From: Lucifuga dentata
Taxonomy: Eukaryota; Chordata; Actinopteri; Ophidiiformes; Bythitidae
Reading direction: 5' to 3'
NCBI GenBank assembly: GCA_014773175.1
Contig: VXCM01001469.1
Span: forward strand, 186,001-250,000
DNA length: 64,000 nt
This document shows positions 1-15,000 of this stretch, in pieces; the first letter of the stretch is position 1; each line of letters begins with the position of its first letter. Made by a program: the position numbers and the translations under genes. The notes beneath the pieces were generated by a model. That model did not search any database. It was not told where the DNA came from and was given only the letters and a program-made list of their open reading frames with translations.

Positions 1-1800
1 TCAGCTGCCAGCTTTACTGTAAACTGCGTCGTTCTGCTCTGAGATCAGCAGATGCACACACAAAACAGAAGTTACTTGCACTGTAGGAGATTTTTAAATT
101 TTTATTTCAAGCAGACAATGTAACATGCTGTGAAGAAGATCTAATTTAGATGTCACAACTCCACTGTTTAATATCAATTTCGGCTTGCCAGTTAGAGGGG
201 TGGACACCTAGTTATCACAGCTTTGTTTTCTTTGTCATTTGTCTTACACAGCTTGTTATATGATAAAAAAAAAAAAAAACCTGTTCTATTCAGGGATGGG
301 GTCTTTGCTGTGTGCCAGGTGCAGATATAACTAACTGAATTCAGATAGATTACTATTTGTCGTCTGAGCACCTGCTAAAACATACAGACTCACAAAGTGG
401 TGGATGTATTCTCAGTCGTGTGTTTGAGCTGCATTAGAAATGCATACGTCGTGTTTAGAGTGGCACAGAGCTCCTTTCATATGGAGATGTGTCTGATTAG
501 TCCACGCTTCGACCTGTCTCTGCCTATCTGATACAGCATTACACCCACAGCTGTCCCCTCTGTCCTTAATATGCCTTTTCTCCTGCCTCCCTCGCCTTTG
601 AGCTCTTCCTCTTGCTCCGCTTTTCTCTGTATGTCTCTGCTCCACATATTATAAAACCCCAAACAATATGCACTGCAAGCTGCAGAGGAACTTCTATTAA
701 TAGTGATGACAGTGATTCTGTCCCAGTTGTTTGTCTTTGTTCGTAGCCCAGATACCAAATTAATGATTTTAAATTCAGGGAGTGTGAATAGAACAATCTG
801 CTGAAGGACTAAATTAAATGTACAGAGTAAATGAGAAGAAAAGATCTTCCAGATAGTGGGGCGACGGCATTTTTCTAGTCTGCCATGAGATAAAGATGAT
901 GGAGATGAATGTCAGTCGAGCTCATTGTTTGGCTGCCAGCGGAGGGATGAGTGGCTGATCATGAATGTCAGCAAGCATCATGTGTGTATATGCAAGTGTG
1001 TGTGTTCTTGTCACTAATGATATGCATGCTCTGGGCTCCAGTCTGATTGTCAGTGTCTGATGTGCTCACCTTTGTCTGAGAGAGGAGGAGGAGGAAGGAA
1101 AGACTGGAGAGGAGCACAGAAGGAGAGCAGCAGGGGCATGACAGAGACTGAGATTTGGAAGAAGTTTAAGAGGAAACAGGAGGCTCTGATCAAGATTTTG
1201 TCAGAGATGTGCATGTGTGTGTGTGTGAGACAGAGACAGTGAAATGAAGAGGCCTTGCCATGACAATATATCGTTGCTTAGCAGGTGCAGTGTGACCTGC
1301 CACACATTTGCTTTTTCACTCTCCTCCCATCTCTCCATTTTCTATTCTGTCTGTCTCTCTCTGCCAAACAAAGGTGAAGTAAAGTCTGTTTTTGCAGATG
1401 TCAGGCTGAACAAAGACGGAGGATGAAAAGTATTTCCATTGTAGCTTTGCCTTTTATGTGCACATGTCGTTTCTACTTCAGCTATCATTTTTACGAACCA
1501 TTTTTTAACTGGACCCCTTTCTTGGACTTTGTATATTGAATTTATTATATTAATGTTGCACCTATTATAATCATACTGCTTTATTATAATAATTTTTGTA
1601 TTTTGTATTTCTTCTGATAATACTCTTCATTTTGTTCTTGCGTTTTCTCACCTCAGGCTTCTCTTTTACTCTCATCTACCCAAGGAGCCTCTCTGTAGGT
1701 TTATTCCATTTTTACCCCTTATATGCTATAAAAAGTTTTACCAGTGGAACTTTTCCTTGTCCTCTCAGAGAACTTGGACTGCTGAGCCTAAAAACATGAT

Positions 1801-2285
1801 TTAAAGGGCCATACTGGTGATTGTGCATGTTTTTAGCTCAATATACACAACTGTTACTGACAAACAATTTCCAAAACATAATACTTTTGCTGTTATTTTT
1901 TAAAATCCCCTAATCTTTCAAAATCAAATGTTCAGGTGATACACCAACCTTAAAGTTCAATGTTTCGCCTTCAAACACTTGTGCACAAGCGTAGAAGAGA
2001 CGGTCATTTTAATTTCTCAGTTAAAGTCATCTTCTTCTGATATGTCCTGAAGGAGAAATACATCGTCTTCCATGCAGCTCCGTGTTTGGATCGGTTAAAT
2101 AAAACCAAATAGACATCTTGTTTGATGGATTATGTATCTCAAACTGTTTCAAGTCTCTACAAGTTGAGTTTAATAGCATACTGGAATGAACTGAAAACAA
2201 GGCAGTCTGGAAGGTAGGACAAAAAATTCTGAAATTTACTGCTAAAGTGGTATATTTTGGGAAACGGTTGCCAGTAATGTAATAT
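1801..2285. mobile_element. Degenerate copy of the TTAA-flanked MITE family (copy A)
   Basis: It begins TTAAAGGGCCATACTGGTGA, related to the terminus of the copy at 18238. It shares internal blocks with the other copies: AATCTTTCAAAATCAAAT, a run ending ATGTTTCGCCT, and a 3' block GGGAAACGGTTGCCAGTAATGT. The right terminal repeat is lost into a TATG-rich simple repeat. This is the oldest-looking of the four copies. No coding capacity is visible. Confidence 0.6.
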
Positions 2286-2804
2286 ATATATGGATTGCAT
2301 ATATTGTATGTATGTATACGTATATATATGTATGTATGTATATGTATATTTGTATATATATATCTATATATAGATATATATACATGCATACATATATATA
2401 AATTATGTATGTATACTACTAATAGAACGCATGTCTTATATTTTAGATGTAAGCGAATTAGATGACATATATTGTTGCCCGTGCAAGTCATTGCTGGCCT
2501 TTTGGCTTTTACTTGACATTTTGACGATCTGAAACATCAACACTTTAGCAACACCCAAATTGAACATAAACACAATCAATAACACATATTTGCCCCTCTA
2601 CTTTCACCCCTCCCCGCACATGCACACACGTACACACACATACACACACACACATGCACGCACACCTCTCAAAGATCAGTCATTGATCTTCCCTTCCTCC
2701 CCTGCCTCGGCAATTATCTCCCTAATTATTCAGAATCCATCTTCAGCTCAGTGTAGGCCGTCAACCAGGAAACCACAGGGTGTTCAGTCTGTGTTTGTGT
2801 TTGT

Positions 2805-2810
<6 letters not shown>

Positions 2811-2852
<42 letters not shown>
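2811..2852. repeat. (GT)n microsatellite
   Basis: About 21 uninterrupted GT units. Similar long GT or CA arrays lie at 3820-3852, 4543-4584, 4940-4981, 6486-6527, 9168-9200, 12023-12050, 16793-16830, 20662-20697 and 20868-20900. Confidence 0.95.
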
Positions 2853-2855
<3 letters not shown>

Positions 2856-3814
2856 AGTGTCCTAGTGTGGGACAGAGACCTAATTGCTTGAAGACAGGGA
2901 GCCAACACTGGCTGACATTTGCTTGCACCCTGCAAACACCAGTGTGTTTAAATCAGGCACTACTGTATGCACACTCTTCCAACCAGACACACATTCCAGA
3001 TAGACAATATGTCAAGGCTGTCATATTTAGGGAGCCATTAAGGAGGAGTCAGCACCTCAGCTCTTATTAATGATGTCATTGTGGACAGTATGTCGTATTA
3101 ATGATGTCACTGCAAGAAGTGAATTACAGCCTGTGTGTGTGTGAGTGGATAGGAGAGAGAGGTAGAGCAGTGCCTCATTTGTTACGCGGTACAACCTTGA
3201 TGCCTGGGAATGAGGGTGGGGGTGGGGAAGAGGAGGGAGAGAGGGAGGAAGGAAGGAGGAGGGACAGAGAGGTGTAACATCTCTTTGTCATCACTCCTCT
3301 CCTGTGGTTTTCCACTCGGCCCTGATGCTCTGGTCTGTGGCTTTTACAGCAGCACAAACATACTTTGTGTGTGTGTGTGTGTGTATGTGTGCGCGTGCTT
3401 GAGCCCCTGTTTTTTTTTTTGCCAGCGAAATGTATACAGGCTTAGACACCATAACAACACCGGAACATTCCTCTGGCCTGACCAGGATTACATCACGCAG
3501 TCATGCATGGAGCAGAAAAGAGAGACGAGGAAAAGTGCAAAAGCGTTTAAACATCTAATTATTGTCCGACGTGCTGTATGATGGTGTGATGAAGAACTAA
3601 ATGCTTTGCACCAGTAACATCTGAAGCAACAGAGCATAGGTGGATTTGTGTTGCCATGTAATATTCTTATAGTATAAAATGTTTTTGACTAAGAATAAAA
3701 GCAACATTATTTAATATTTTGGGATCTAAAGGCTGATGTCAGTGCATTTACATTAGGCCGATGTCAGTTTAGAGGACTTTCAAGAGAGAGAGAGAGGAGA
3801 GGAAAGAGGTCAGG

Positions 3815-3854
<40 letters not shown>

Positions 3855-4229
3855 TGTGTGTGAGGGTATACTGTAGGTGCTGACTGCACTGTTCCATGCC
3901 ACACCAAGGTTGGATTAATGTGAACAAACACAATTTAAAGTGATTTATGCTTTGACTCTTGAGGACAAGGTTACACAGAGGACTTCTTTTTGTGGCTTTA
4001 TACAAGCTGGACAATAACAGAATCTTGTTGTCTCTTTGTTTTCTCTTGTCTTTTTCCTCCACACCGCTCATCTCTCATTTTCATAATTTTTTCATAATTT
4101 TGATTTAATATAATTTTGGGGTAAAAGAGATGAAATGAAATTGATGCTCTTACTAGTCTGTGTTCTTCTTTTTTTTATGTCTCAGTGGGACCCAAACCCT
4201 AAAGGCAATATTATTAGCATCTGGAAAAC

Positions 4230-4269
<40 letters not shown>

Positions 4270-4541
4270 AGTGTCCTGCAGCGTCAGACTAATGGTGTTT
4301 TGACCTGTTCTTTGTCTCAAAACAAAGAGGAGCTTGTGGCCAAGCTCTTCTAGGTTATACATATAATACACACTCATGGAGGGACCAACTCGAGTGTGTG
4401 TGTATGTATAAGCGTGTGTAATACATGTATGTGTGTCTTTGACAGCTGTGTCCATGGTGAGGACTCTTCATTGAGATGCATTGAAATTATTTAGGATGTG
4501 TGTCTGAAGTAGCTATTCAAACAGCCCCAAATCACCATTCC

Positions 4542-4586
<45 letters not shown>

Positions 4587-4936
4587 TGTGTTTGCATGTG
4601 TGGATTGAGTGTGTATGTGTGTGTGTTAATGCACGAAACTAATCGAGGCATATAATCTCCATAAGCGATGACTTAAGAATGCAGACACCTTTTGTGGTAA
4701 TTATCTCAACTGGTCAATTTAGCCTTCAGACGCACACACACGTACACACACAATCACTGACGCACAGGCCACATCCATGGAGTGGGTTTGTGCTTCAGTT
4801 ATCAAAGTCACAGCGTGTTGCTCACATAAACCAGTGCTGGAAATAACACAGCAAACAGATGTGGACAAACAGAAATGTGGACACTCCCAGCCTCATTCGC
4901 ACATTTAGTGAGTGACCAGTCACAAACACAGGCTTC

Positions 4937-4982
<46 letters not shown>

Positions 4983-5152
4983 AGCTGGAAGTAAATACAG
5001 GCAATGCAATGTCAGATAGGGCTCGCTTATCAGGCGTCAGGTAGTCCAGAGACTCTCCACACTCCCAAGGTGAAACAGTATGAATAAAATGACAAATCAA
5101 ACTCACGATTCCTGTTTCAGTACAGATGTTGCATGTGGTGAGGTTGCATTAT

Positions 5153-5442
5153 TTAAAGGACCATACCAGCCAGTTTGAGTTTAATATATTCAATTTTCAT
5201 ACATGTAACTTTACTGACAATCATTTCCCAAAGCATACTACTGGAACGGTAAATTAAATTTTTTTTCCTACCTTCCAAACCGCCATTGGTTTCAGTTCAT
5301 TCTGGTATCTATTAAAATCAACTTGTTGATACTTGAAATATCCTTGGGATAGGTAATCCATCATCATGAACGTGTATTCAGGTTTTTTATTAAGTTACAT
5401 AATTTTAGTGTTTTAAGTGCAATAAAAAGTGTGGAGTGATCT
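5153..5442. mobile_element. Partial TTAA MITE (copy B)
   Basis: It starts with TTAA followed by AGGACCATACCAGCC and the shared block TATTCAATTTTCATACATG. It then runs into the family's distal half in reverse order (AACTTGTTGATACTTGAAAT, TGGGATAGGTAATCCATC, GTGTATTCAGG). It ends without a second terminal repeat, so it looks 3'-truncated or internally deleted. Confidence 0.65.
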
Positions 5443-6483
5443 GAAAATGCTTCCTGTTGTCAGTTCTTCACTACAGCACTTGAATGCACCATTAGGAAGC
5501 ATTTTCATTAGCAGCATTGCTAATTAATTTGTCTTGCATTTGATCAGAAGAAATTACACCCTATATGAACATGGCCTCAACATGGCACTGATAGATTTTA
5601 ACCATGCACAACTTTGTATGCCATTTACCGTTTTAGACAAAACTGTCAGAGCTATGCCAATCTGCTAAAACTTTGATTTATTCATTTTGTAGGAAACTTG
5701 GCTTCTGTTTCCATCTGCTATAATTGACTACAATAAAGTGAGATTGGTTCTTGTATTTCATGTATTTAGACCAAAGGCAATTTTTCACCCCTGGCTCATC
5801 ATCCACCTCAGACTATCAATAATTTGTGCCAAATGATTTTTGAATAGATATAAAAACTCTGCCATTTTTTTTCCCTAGTCATTGTAATATTAATAATTTT
5901 CCCCAAAAAGCAGTAAAACACTGTATTTGTTGATGCAGCAGTATGCCGGTACAGTTGTGTTGGGTGATGTTAGTTGCTACTGGGTGCAGGGAGCTCCATC
6001 TAAACACTATATATACAGTACATAAACCCTGACACACACACACACACATACACACACACACACACAGACATACACAGCTGCATACACATGTGGGGCCCTT
6101 GGGTTATCTTCAGTCCCAGATGGGAAACCAGCAGAACCTAAAGAAACTGTGTGTGTAGCATGTGTATAGCTGTATCTGTGTATAGCCCCACCCTCTCTGT
6201 GTGTGCTGAGGTTTGACAGAGGGCAGAATGTGTTGCTGAGCAGGACTTCAACTGTGCACAAATGTGTGTGTGTGTGTATATGTGTAGTCAGGGATAGCTA
6301 TGGGAAAGGATTAGGACAGCTTTAGTCAGGCTTTGTTTAATAAGCAGCACAACGGCTGCTCCGGATGGGAAATCACCCAACTCCTCTCTTACACACATAC
6401 ACAGACACACACACACACACACACACACACTTGGACCTTGGTTTTGTGATGCTGGAAGCAGGGCTGTTGCTGGGGCCAAGCGC

Positions 6484-6530
<47 letters not shown>

Positions 6531-6704
6531 TAAGGTTCTGGTCCAGGGATTGGGGTCCCCTAGCTGTGGTAATTGGGATCGATGGAGCTGAAAGCAAGGG
6601 ATGAATCGGGATAAAGGATGGATAATGCAAAGGATGGAATTGTGTATACCTCCCCAAGCAGCGTTCCACTGATTGGCTCAGAGTGATCATTTGTGTGTGC
6701 ATGC

Positions 6705-7381
6705 ACTCTAAAAAAATATAACGTGTATCCTCGACACAGAAAATTAATTTTTTGTTATTGGAAATTCACGTGTGTGTTTACCTTGGGATATTTTTTTTTT
6801 TTTTTTTTNTTTTTTTTTTTTTTTTTGTTGTTTTCTTTTCTTTTTACCTCTTTTTTGGATATTTTGTGACATGTCTGAAATAAAATTAGTTTGCATTGTG
6901 CTAGCATCTGGTAAAATTAAGTAGACTCCACAAATCATATTCAGTAAGATGAATGAGATTTTTCTCTACATTTAATTGTAGAAACACTCTAAATTGTTCA
7001 CCACTGTCATAGTACAGTGGTAAATTATCCATTTAATACCTGGGAGTCCGAAGATTGAATCCCAGCCCAGTCACGCCCACATGAGAAACACACCAAACTC
7101 ACATCACAAATGTCTGTGGTAGCTATTTCTTTAAGGGTTTTTTCACAAGGCAGGAGTTGCAGTTCCAACTCCAATTAAGTGGGTGAGACTTGAAATCGAA
7201 AACTAATTAATTTGATCTGATACCACAATTTAACTTGACGTTTGCTTTGAATAAATTCACGAATTACAGTTTAAACTCATCATAAGTGTGAGTTGAAATG
7301 ATTACCAATATCATTGTGCCAACACATCTCATTAAAATTAGGTTAAAATTATTATAAGTTAAAATGATTTTTTTAGAGTGT
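6705..7381. mobile_element. Non-autonomous DNA element with CACTCTAAAAAAAT termini
   Basis: CACTCTAAAAAAATATAA at the left is mirrored by ATGATTTTTTTAGAGTG at the right, so the ends are inverted repeats about 680 bp apart. Inside, around 7010-7075, is a tRNA-promoter-like stretch (CAGTGGTAAATTATCC, then AGATTGAATCCC resembling a B box). A poly-T tract with an assembly N at 6809 interrupts it. No transposase frame is seen, and the superfamily is not assigned. Confidence 0.5.
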
Positions 7382-7523
7382 GAATGAGTGTGTATGTATT
7401 CCTGCATGTGTTTTTCTCTGCGGACCAATTAGATAAGGAGTGTTTGGTCCTCAGGTGTAGAAGCCTCCTTCTGGTAATAGGGGTGTGATTAGTGAGAGTT
7501 TATTTTGTATTTAGTCTGTGTAT

Positions 7524-7529
<6 letters not shown>

Positions 7530-7591
<62 letters not shown>
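7530..7591. repeat. Compound (GT)n(GA)n microsatellite
   Basis: About 13 GT units run directly into about 17 GA units. The same compound form recurs at 27489-27539. Confidence 0.95.
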
Positions 7592-7594
<3 letters not shown>

Positions 7595-7711
7595 AAGTCA
7601 GCTTCCACCAATACTTGTGAGGCTGTATCTGCATGTCAGAGGATTGTCAATGAAATAGTATTCATTTAGCAGACAGCCCAAAACGTGAAGAGCTGAATCC
7701 ATCCCCTATAT

Positions 7712-8418
7712 TTAGAGGACCATACTGGACATTTTGCACATTTGAGCCTAATATATTCAATTTTCATACATGTTACGTTACTGACAACCATTTCCCAAAG
7801 GATAACNATTTGAGCCTAATATATTCAATTTTCATACATGTTACGTTACTGACAACCATTTCCCAAAGGATAACGTGTTTCAGCTTTCCTGATATTTTGC
7901 AAAATCTCTTAATCTTTCAAAATCAAATATTCAAGTGTTGACCTTAAAAAATTGATGTTTTGCCTGCTAATAGTTAAGCAGCCTTATGAAGTTACAGTTG
8001 TTTAAATTTTTGAGGTCTTCTTTTGGGACTATATTCCCCGGTGGAGACATATATTCACTCCACGCTTTTTATTGCGTTTAAATGCTAAAATTATGTAACT
8101 TCTAAACAAAACCTGAATACATGTCTTGTTCACGATGATGTATTACCTATCCCAAGAACATTTCAAGTATCAACAAGTTGATTTTAATAGCGTACCTGAA
8201 TGAACTGTNATTACCTATCCCAAGAACATTTCAAGTATCAACAAGTTGATTTTAATAGCGTACCTGAATGAACTGTGGTGGTCTGGAAAGGACTTTTTTT
8301 TTTAAAAAATTCACCATTCCAGTAGTATGCTTTGGGAAATGGTTGTCAGTAATGTTACTTGCATGAAAATTGAATATATTAGGCTCAAACATGCAAAATG
8401 GACAGCATGGTCCTTTAA
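7712..8418. mobile_element. TTAA MITE with both termini (copy C)
   Basis: The left end reads AGAGGACCATACTGGACATT and the right end is its mirror, ending ATGGTCCTTTAA. The arms contain GAGCCTAATATATTCAATTT and its reverse complement near 8360-8390. The right TTAA is intact and the left has decayed to TTTA. The apparent 707 bp is inflated by two assembly duplications of 67 bp at the Ns at 7807 and 8209; the corrected size is near 570 bp, close to copy D. No ORF. Confidence 0.75.
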
Positions 8419-9162
8419 TGCATGCTAATGGATTCCTGCTCTTTTCATGATAACAGAGATTTTACCATTTTACCAACAGTTTCCCATCTAGATCAATGGG
8501 ATCAGAAAGGCAGAGACTGGCTACTGAAAATGAAGGATGTCTAAAACTGATATATTGTGTGAGAGTGCAGTTATTCAGAATGCCATCATCATCTTACAAG
8601 CAATAGCTCCAGCATTGGAGAGACCATGAAGGTGGGGAGAGGGGGAGTGGGAAGGAGGGAAGGAGGAAGTGAGAATGAAAGAGACAGAGAGGGCAAGAGG
8701 AGAGAGAGGTGAGGCCTGCTTCTGAGCACCACTCCTGGGAACCTAAATGCTTCCTCATCAGTAAACAGTGAATAATTCATCTAGTTACCATAGAGAGCAC
8801 ACTCACACATCAATGTATGTGCACACAAACACACACACACACACACACACACACATGACCATGTGCAGTAAAAATCATATTCATGTCACAGGCAGTCATC
8901 CACTGCAGACACACTTGGTCCTGTGTGGAGCTTTTATTATTCACTAGCTTATGAACTCTGTGGGACCCTTCACTCTATGACTGTCTGCACATGTGTACAT
9001 ACTTGTGTGTGAATATGTCTGTGTTTGTGTGTAGGTGTGTATATGTGCTGTTTGTGTGTATTTGTGGAATGGAGGAGTTTCATTTTTCTGCATCTGTAAG
9101 GGTAAAAAGGAGGACAGAGAATAAAGGCACGTAACATTCCCCCATTCCCCGTAACTCTAATG

Positions 9163-9207
<45 letters not shown>

Positions 9208-12020
9208 AAGGAAATGGCTTGAACAGATGATGGAGAATTGACTGGTTTGGTTTTATCCTAGAAGCAAATACACAGTTTGTTATTTCTCAGGACCTCGTCT
9301 GTTGTGTATATTACAGTGACTAAACTATTGATCCAGGGTTACCCAAGTTACATAAACACAAACTTCTCAGGTTTGCATAGACATACACAAACACCTCTTA
9401 TACTTTCACACACATACGCACATAGGCAACAGAGCAGCAGCTGCCCTCAGAGGTGTGATTCCCTGCATGCTCACAGACCTTCATTTCACGTCTTAAATTC
9501 ATATTTGTCACATATAATAATGGGATGTCTTGTGGAATACCACTGTGTGTTTCAGAATAAAAGAGCAGTAGATAATTTTATTTTTTATATCTCCATCCTG
9601 AAAGTTATTATTATGCTAATGTTATAGGGGGAAGCACTGCTGTTGTGTCAAAGTGCCAGCCTCGCTTTTCATAAACTGAAAGGAAAACACAGTGAAACAC
9701 AATAAGGGGCGGAATAATCAATGGTAAACTGTTTACAAAAGCAGCTCGCATTGCCATTTTCTCTTGTTGTGTGATCACAGCAGTAGTTCACACTTGAAAT
9801 GAAACCAAATGTGAACAGGGCTATGACATGGTAATGAGGTACAAGAGTAGGAAATGGGTTTTGTGTCCTAGTAATTCCTGCACCGTGTGTGTGTGTGTCT
9901 GTGTGTTATATGTAATGACTGACGTGTCTGACCATAACGTCTGCCTCAGAATGCTTTGGACACCTGTCTTCCCATGCAAAGACCCTTCAGGACCCTCCCG
10001 TTCAACACAAGCCTGATTTATTAGACCCCAAGGGCTCTCTCTCCCTCTCTTGCTCTTTCTCTCTTTCTTTATATGTCTCAAATGCTCCCTTTTTCTCTCT
10101 CTCTTTCTTTCTCACACACAGACTCCATCATCCTGAAGGGCCATAGAGAGAAAGAGAGAGAAATGGCTCCTGTCATTTTTCCTCTTTTAACTGGGGGTCT
10201 GCAGCAGTTTCTGTCACAGATCCGCCGTGGGGAGGACATCAAACAAAGGAAAAAAATCATTCACACTTTATTGTCTTTTACCACAGAGAGCTCATATCTC
10301 TTTCCCACTCTCTTGCTCTATCTCCATTTTTTACCTCTGCTCATATTCCTCCTATTCATCTTCTTCCCCCTCTTCTTCAGTCTCAGTGCATCTTTTTCTA
10401 TATCTATATTTTATAAAGTTTGACGTTTTGACAATTCTCTTTGAGTGTGCTGCCTCGTCAAACACAGAGAGAGAGGGCGGAGAGGGAGGGAAGTACGAGA
10501 GGAGAATAGAAATAGTACAGCAGACACATAAATACATTAGAATTGGAGAGGAGAGATAAACAGCCGTCTTATTTGGCAGATAAGAGGGCTGTGAAACACT
10601 GCAGGGTAAAACAGCGAGATTTACCTGTGAAGAAAAAAATGATGCAAATTTCACATTTTGAAAATGTGTTAACGTAGCCATATGCATTATAAAACAACAA
10701 AACATCATACAAATCGACATCACCAGTGAGAATCATGTTGATGAAGCACGTTTGTCTCTTCAGATCTTCCATCTTTTATATCTACCTCCTGCCTCAAGTC
10801 TGCTTCCTACTTCTCGTGTATCCAAAGTTTGGATATGTTCACATGTTGTCACATGCTTAGATTTCAGGGCATCCCATGATGAATGAGTTTCCAGATTAAT
10901 GTGTGCAGGAGTAATACACATAAATTCTCACGAGCCCACAGGTGAACATACTTGATTTACATGCTGACTTCAGAAATTCATGTGTTTTTGCAGTCTTTCC
11001 CATGATGAAGTTGGTCCACAGTAGTTGGGCTTTGAAAAACAGATACTGAAGAAGAAGAAATTTGGATTTTGATATTAACATTTTGTTCTTTTTAGGTTTA
11101 TATATACAGTATATGTGCATTCAAGCTTTTTCAGGAAATGAATAATTTATAGTCAAGGGGATATTTGACAGCAAAATAATCCCAGAGAAGGTACTTGAAA
11201 AAGCTTTTTTTTTTTTCAAATAAAAATACAGTGTTATAATGTACCCATACTGTNAGGTACTTGAAAAAGCTTTTTTTTTTTTCAAATAAAAATACAGTGT
11301 TATAATGTACCCATACTGTATATATTATTAAGTGACATATTCACTTTCCTTTCACATTCCATCATCTGATTACTGACTGTACCCACTTTTCCACTGTTGT
11401 CTATTGATGATGTAAGTATTTTTATCCTCTTTTTAGAAGGATTTTCCAGTATTCCAAAGAGTTTTTTTCAGTTTTAACCTTTCATAAAAACTTCCCTGCA
11501 GTGCGCCATTTAAAGCAGTCATTACTCCTCATTATAGCTGCATCTCCTGCTTCCACTTCACAGCAGGTTTGACGGTGATACAGTATACTTTCATGAAGAA
11601 ATGCCACGGATGGCATTTTTAACAGAAATGCCACTGGGTTTCAGCCTTCATAAGTCAGACTTTCATACTCAGTAACACCAATCAGTTTGTACATGATGAA
11701 CCTTTGATGCTGATATTGTGATCTTAGCTGCACCGTAATTAAAAAAATGTCTGTCATGGATAAAAATTGATGATTTTTCTCCTTGAGGACTGAGAAGATA
11801 TTACTTCCACTAAAAACAGAGAATATGTAGGAGTAAAACCTCAAATAAAGCAGCTTATTAGTGCATTTGGGTGTGTGACTATGTCAGCAAACACACATAT
11901 GCTCACACACACACAGCTGCCTGTACTCGTACTGACAGACTGGCTGAAAGTGATCACATACCATGTACACAGTCACATACCAACCAGATGAGAGATGAGT
12001 CCAAGGATTAGTTACACATA

Positions 12021-12053
<33 letters not shown>

Positions 12054-15000
12054 GCGACAAGGGCAGGGGTGAAAATAAATGACTTGCAGCAGCCTTCATC
12101 TTAAGGTAACTATTTCCCTGTGGACTTCCTGCCCTTTTGCAGCCAGAGGAGTTTCTCTATGTGAAGAAGCTCACAGCGTTGTTATTTTCATCTTTCAGGC
12201 TGGAGATGGAGCTCTCCAGGAAGTAAATGGCTTGACACAGCTGGCATCTTCTCGTCTGAGTTGGGGGTCAGCTAATCAATACCATCAAGGGAGATCAATC
12301 CTGCTGTGTGTTGCTTGGTGATTTTCACAGTGTGTGTTTGTGTGTAAATGCATGTGAATTCCCAAGTGGTTATAGTGTGGGAGACCGCCCAATGGTACGT
12401 TATATGGAGTTTTACATATAATTTGATTGCCTGATTTGATACAAATTGCATGCATGTGTGTCCATCGCTTTCTCTGTCTGTGTGTTGTGCTTGTGTGTAT
12501 TTATGTGCAGTACTTGTGTAGGAATGTGTATTATATCTCTCTCTCTCTCTCTCTCTGTGTGTGTTGAAGAGATGTACCCAGTACCCAGGTGCACTGCCTG
12601 GGGGGGGAAGCATGAGAAGAAGCATGTGTGTGAAGAGATGACAGGGTGCATCAGGAGGATTCTTTACCCAAAATCCCCCAACAAGAAATAAGGTCAAATT
12701 CAAAATATAGTGTCAGAGGAGAGAAAGAAAAAGAGAAGCAGACTAGAGCTGGAAGGTATTTTTTATGCAAATTTAGATGCACTGAATTATAAAATTTGAA
12801 TAGAAATGAGATATATCTTGAATAGGAGAAAAATGTCCTGAATAGAATGAAAGCTTAGTAGGTTAAAGGTCGATAAACAGTGATGGCCAAGTGATCATGA
12901 CTCTATTAAGACTCTTTCTGTTATTCTCAGAGAAAGCATGTTAAATTGGTTTAGCTCATTCATCTAATTTGAATTTTAGCATTTATAGTTTTTCTAAATA
13001 AAGCTGAAAATTTTGCTTTTCATTGTGTAGATGAGACAAAGACACGGAGCAGCGAGACACCTGCATGGTCTGTAACTTGACTGCTCCGTTATTCTGTTTA
13101 GCGCCTGGGGGCTGGGCATGTGTTTGAGTAGCTTGTAAAATAACAGCAGAATACGACACACATAGACGCAACACACACATACACACACACGCACACACCT
13201 GAAACAGCACATGCAACGACATCTCCGTATGTCTCGACACTTGTGCCTGGAGAAAAAGAAGGATAAAAAAAATCATACATGTAAATATCTGGTTTGTAGC
13301 CTGTGGTTCCGTCTGAATAAGCCATCAGTTTGAAGTGTGTGTGATGTGTGACCATGTGTCTGTTTCTTTTTCAGCTTTTACATTTGTGCGTATTTGTGTG
13401 CTGATACAGGCAAGGATCATAGCCCTATGCTCATATTTTTCCATTAGCTTGAAATGAAATATGGAAAATGTCAGGTCATGTTACGTCAGCCATAATAAAT
13501 GATAATAAGTCATAAATGTGATAACAGCGGGGAATATTATGCAAACTCCTTGCTGTTTAAATTAGAGTTAAACAATGTTCATCTTTAAGTCAGAAAACAA
13601 CCTAAGAAATTAATTTACTTTATCAAATACAAGAGCCATGTGAAATAAAATAATAGTTCCATGTTGAACGTCCTAGTTGACCCTAGCTGTTAAAAACTCA
13701 TTTAGACCAGATTTTACTTCTTGATATAATATGCATTACAAATCTTTCTGTTAATTAGAGCTATTCATCATTGTATTGCAGTGCAGTGCTTCATGCTGAT
13801 GAATGATCAATCATCAAGGCTAATGTTCTGCAGTAATCTTTAAATGGAGTTCAATGAGGAAAATTAGTGAAATGAGTAAAAATTATCCATGAAGGATGAT
13901 ATGAGCTTTGTGACAAAAACATTAAATGGACTTTTTTTTTTTCGTAAGTTTGTGTCCAGCTCTGTGGTAGAATGTAAATAAACAAGAGCCGGTTAAATTC
14001 TGATTTTGTGATGGGGGCCCAGGCAGTTTTATAGATTTCATTCAAAGGCTTTTCTGTAAACACAGCTTTTACTTTATCAGAATGCATCATTTATTTCACA
14101 GATGTTCATTTTTGCCTCAGAGTAACATCCTTCTACCCATATCATGTTTATTCTCAGTAATTTTCTAGCTTGGGCAGCCCAGTTGTTGTTGAGTGGGATG
14201 CTGCAGCCCACCCTGACCTGGCTCGGGTGGGCCTGTTTTCAAGTTACAAAGCAGTGTGTCTGTGGTTGTGTGCGTGAGCTGCAGTGATGTGAATTGACAT
14301 GCTGTTTAAAATGGATCTATCTAAATTATTCAGTCTGTTTTTTTAGTGTCAGCATTCAGTGATGGTGTCTGGTTGTCACGGAAACATAGTCCCATAATCA
14401 TAACCCCACAGCTGAGTCCCCTCTTGAGAGGGGGGGGAGAGAGAGAGAGAGAGAGGGAGATGCACCGTGTCAGCAGGATCATTTGTGCACAAAATTACAC
14501 TGGAGGAAATACTCTCACCTTTTTCAGACAGAAACTATTTTTTTTTATGACCACTAGCAGCGAGACATTATGCTGGGCCACAAAAATGATCGAAAACTGT
14601 ATGTAGTGTATACTGACAGTATGGTGTAGAGGAAATACAATACTTGCCTGAAACTGATGAATACACACAGGCGGCTCTCTCACTCTGTCTTTCTGCATCT
14701 CCCTCTCTCTTTCACATATACACACACACACACTACAGAATGGGGTTCCAGGCTGTGTCGGGAGCCTTTATGGATCTCCAGTGAGACATGAACACATGGA
14801 ACAGTCATCTAGCTTCCAGCTGCTGGTATGGAGTTTCTCTTTGTCTCCCACTGAGATCCTCTCTGTGAAGAGAGGCTGCATCTGGGAACTGGAACTTCAC
14901 TCACTGGACACTTATCTGCAAAGAAAAACACCTATTCACTGTCACTAAGCTCTCTATATGTATTCGTCTCAATGCCTGAAAGTGTGTCATGCCTTTGTTT

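Noticed and set aside
2560..6702. Many open frames with runs of Cys-Val or His-Thr
   Set aside because: These are translations of GT/CA microsatellites, not proteins.
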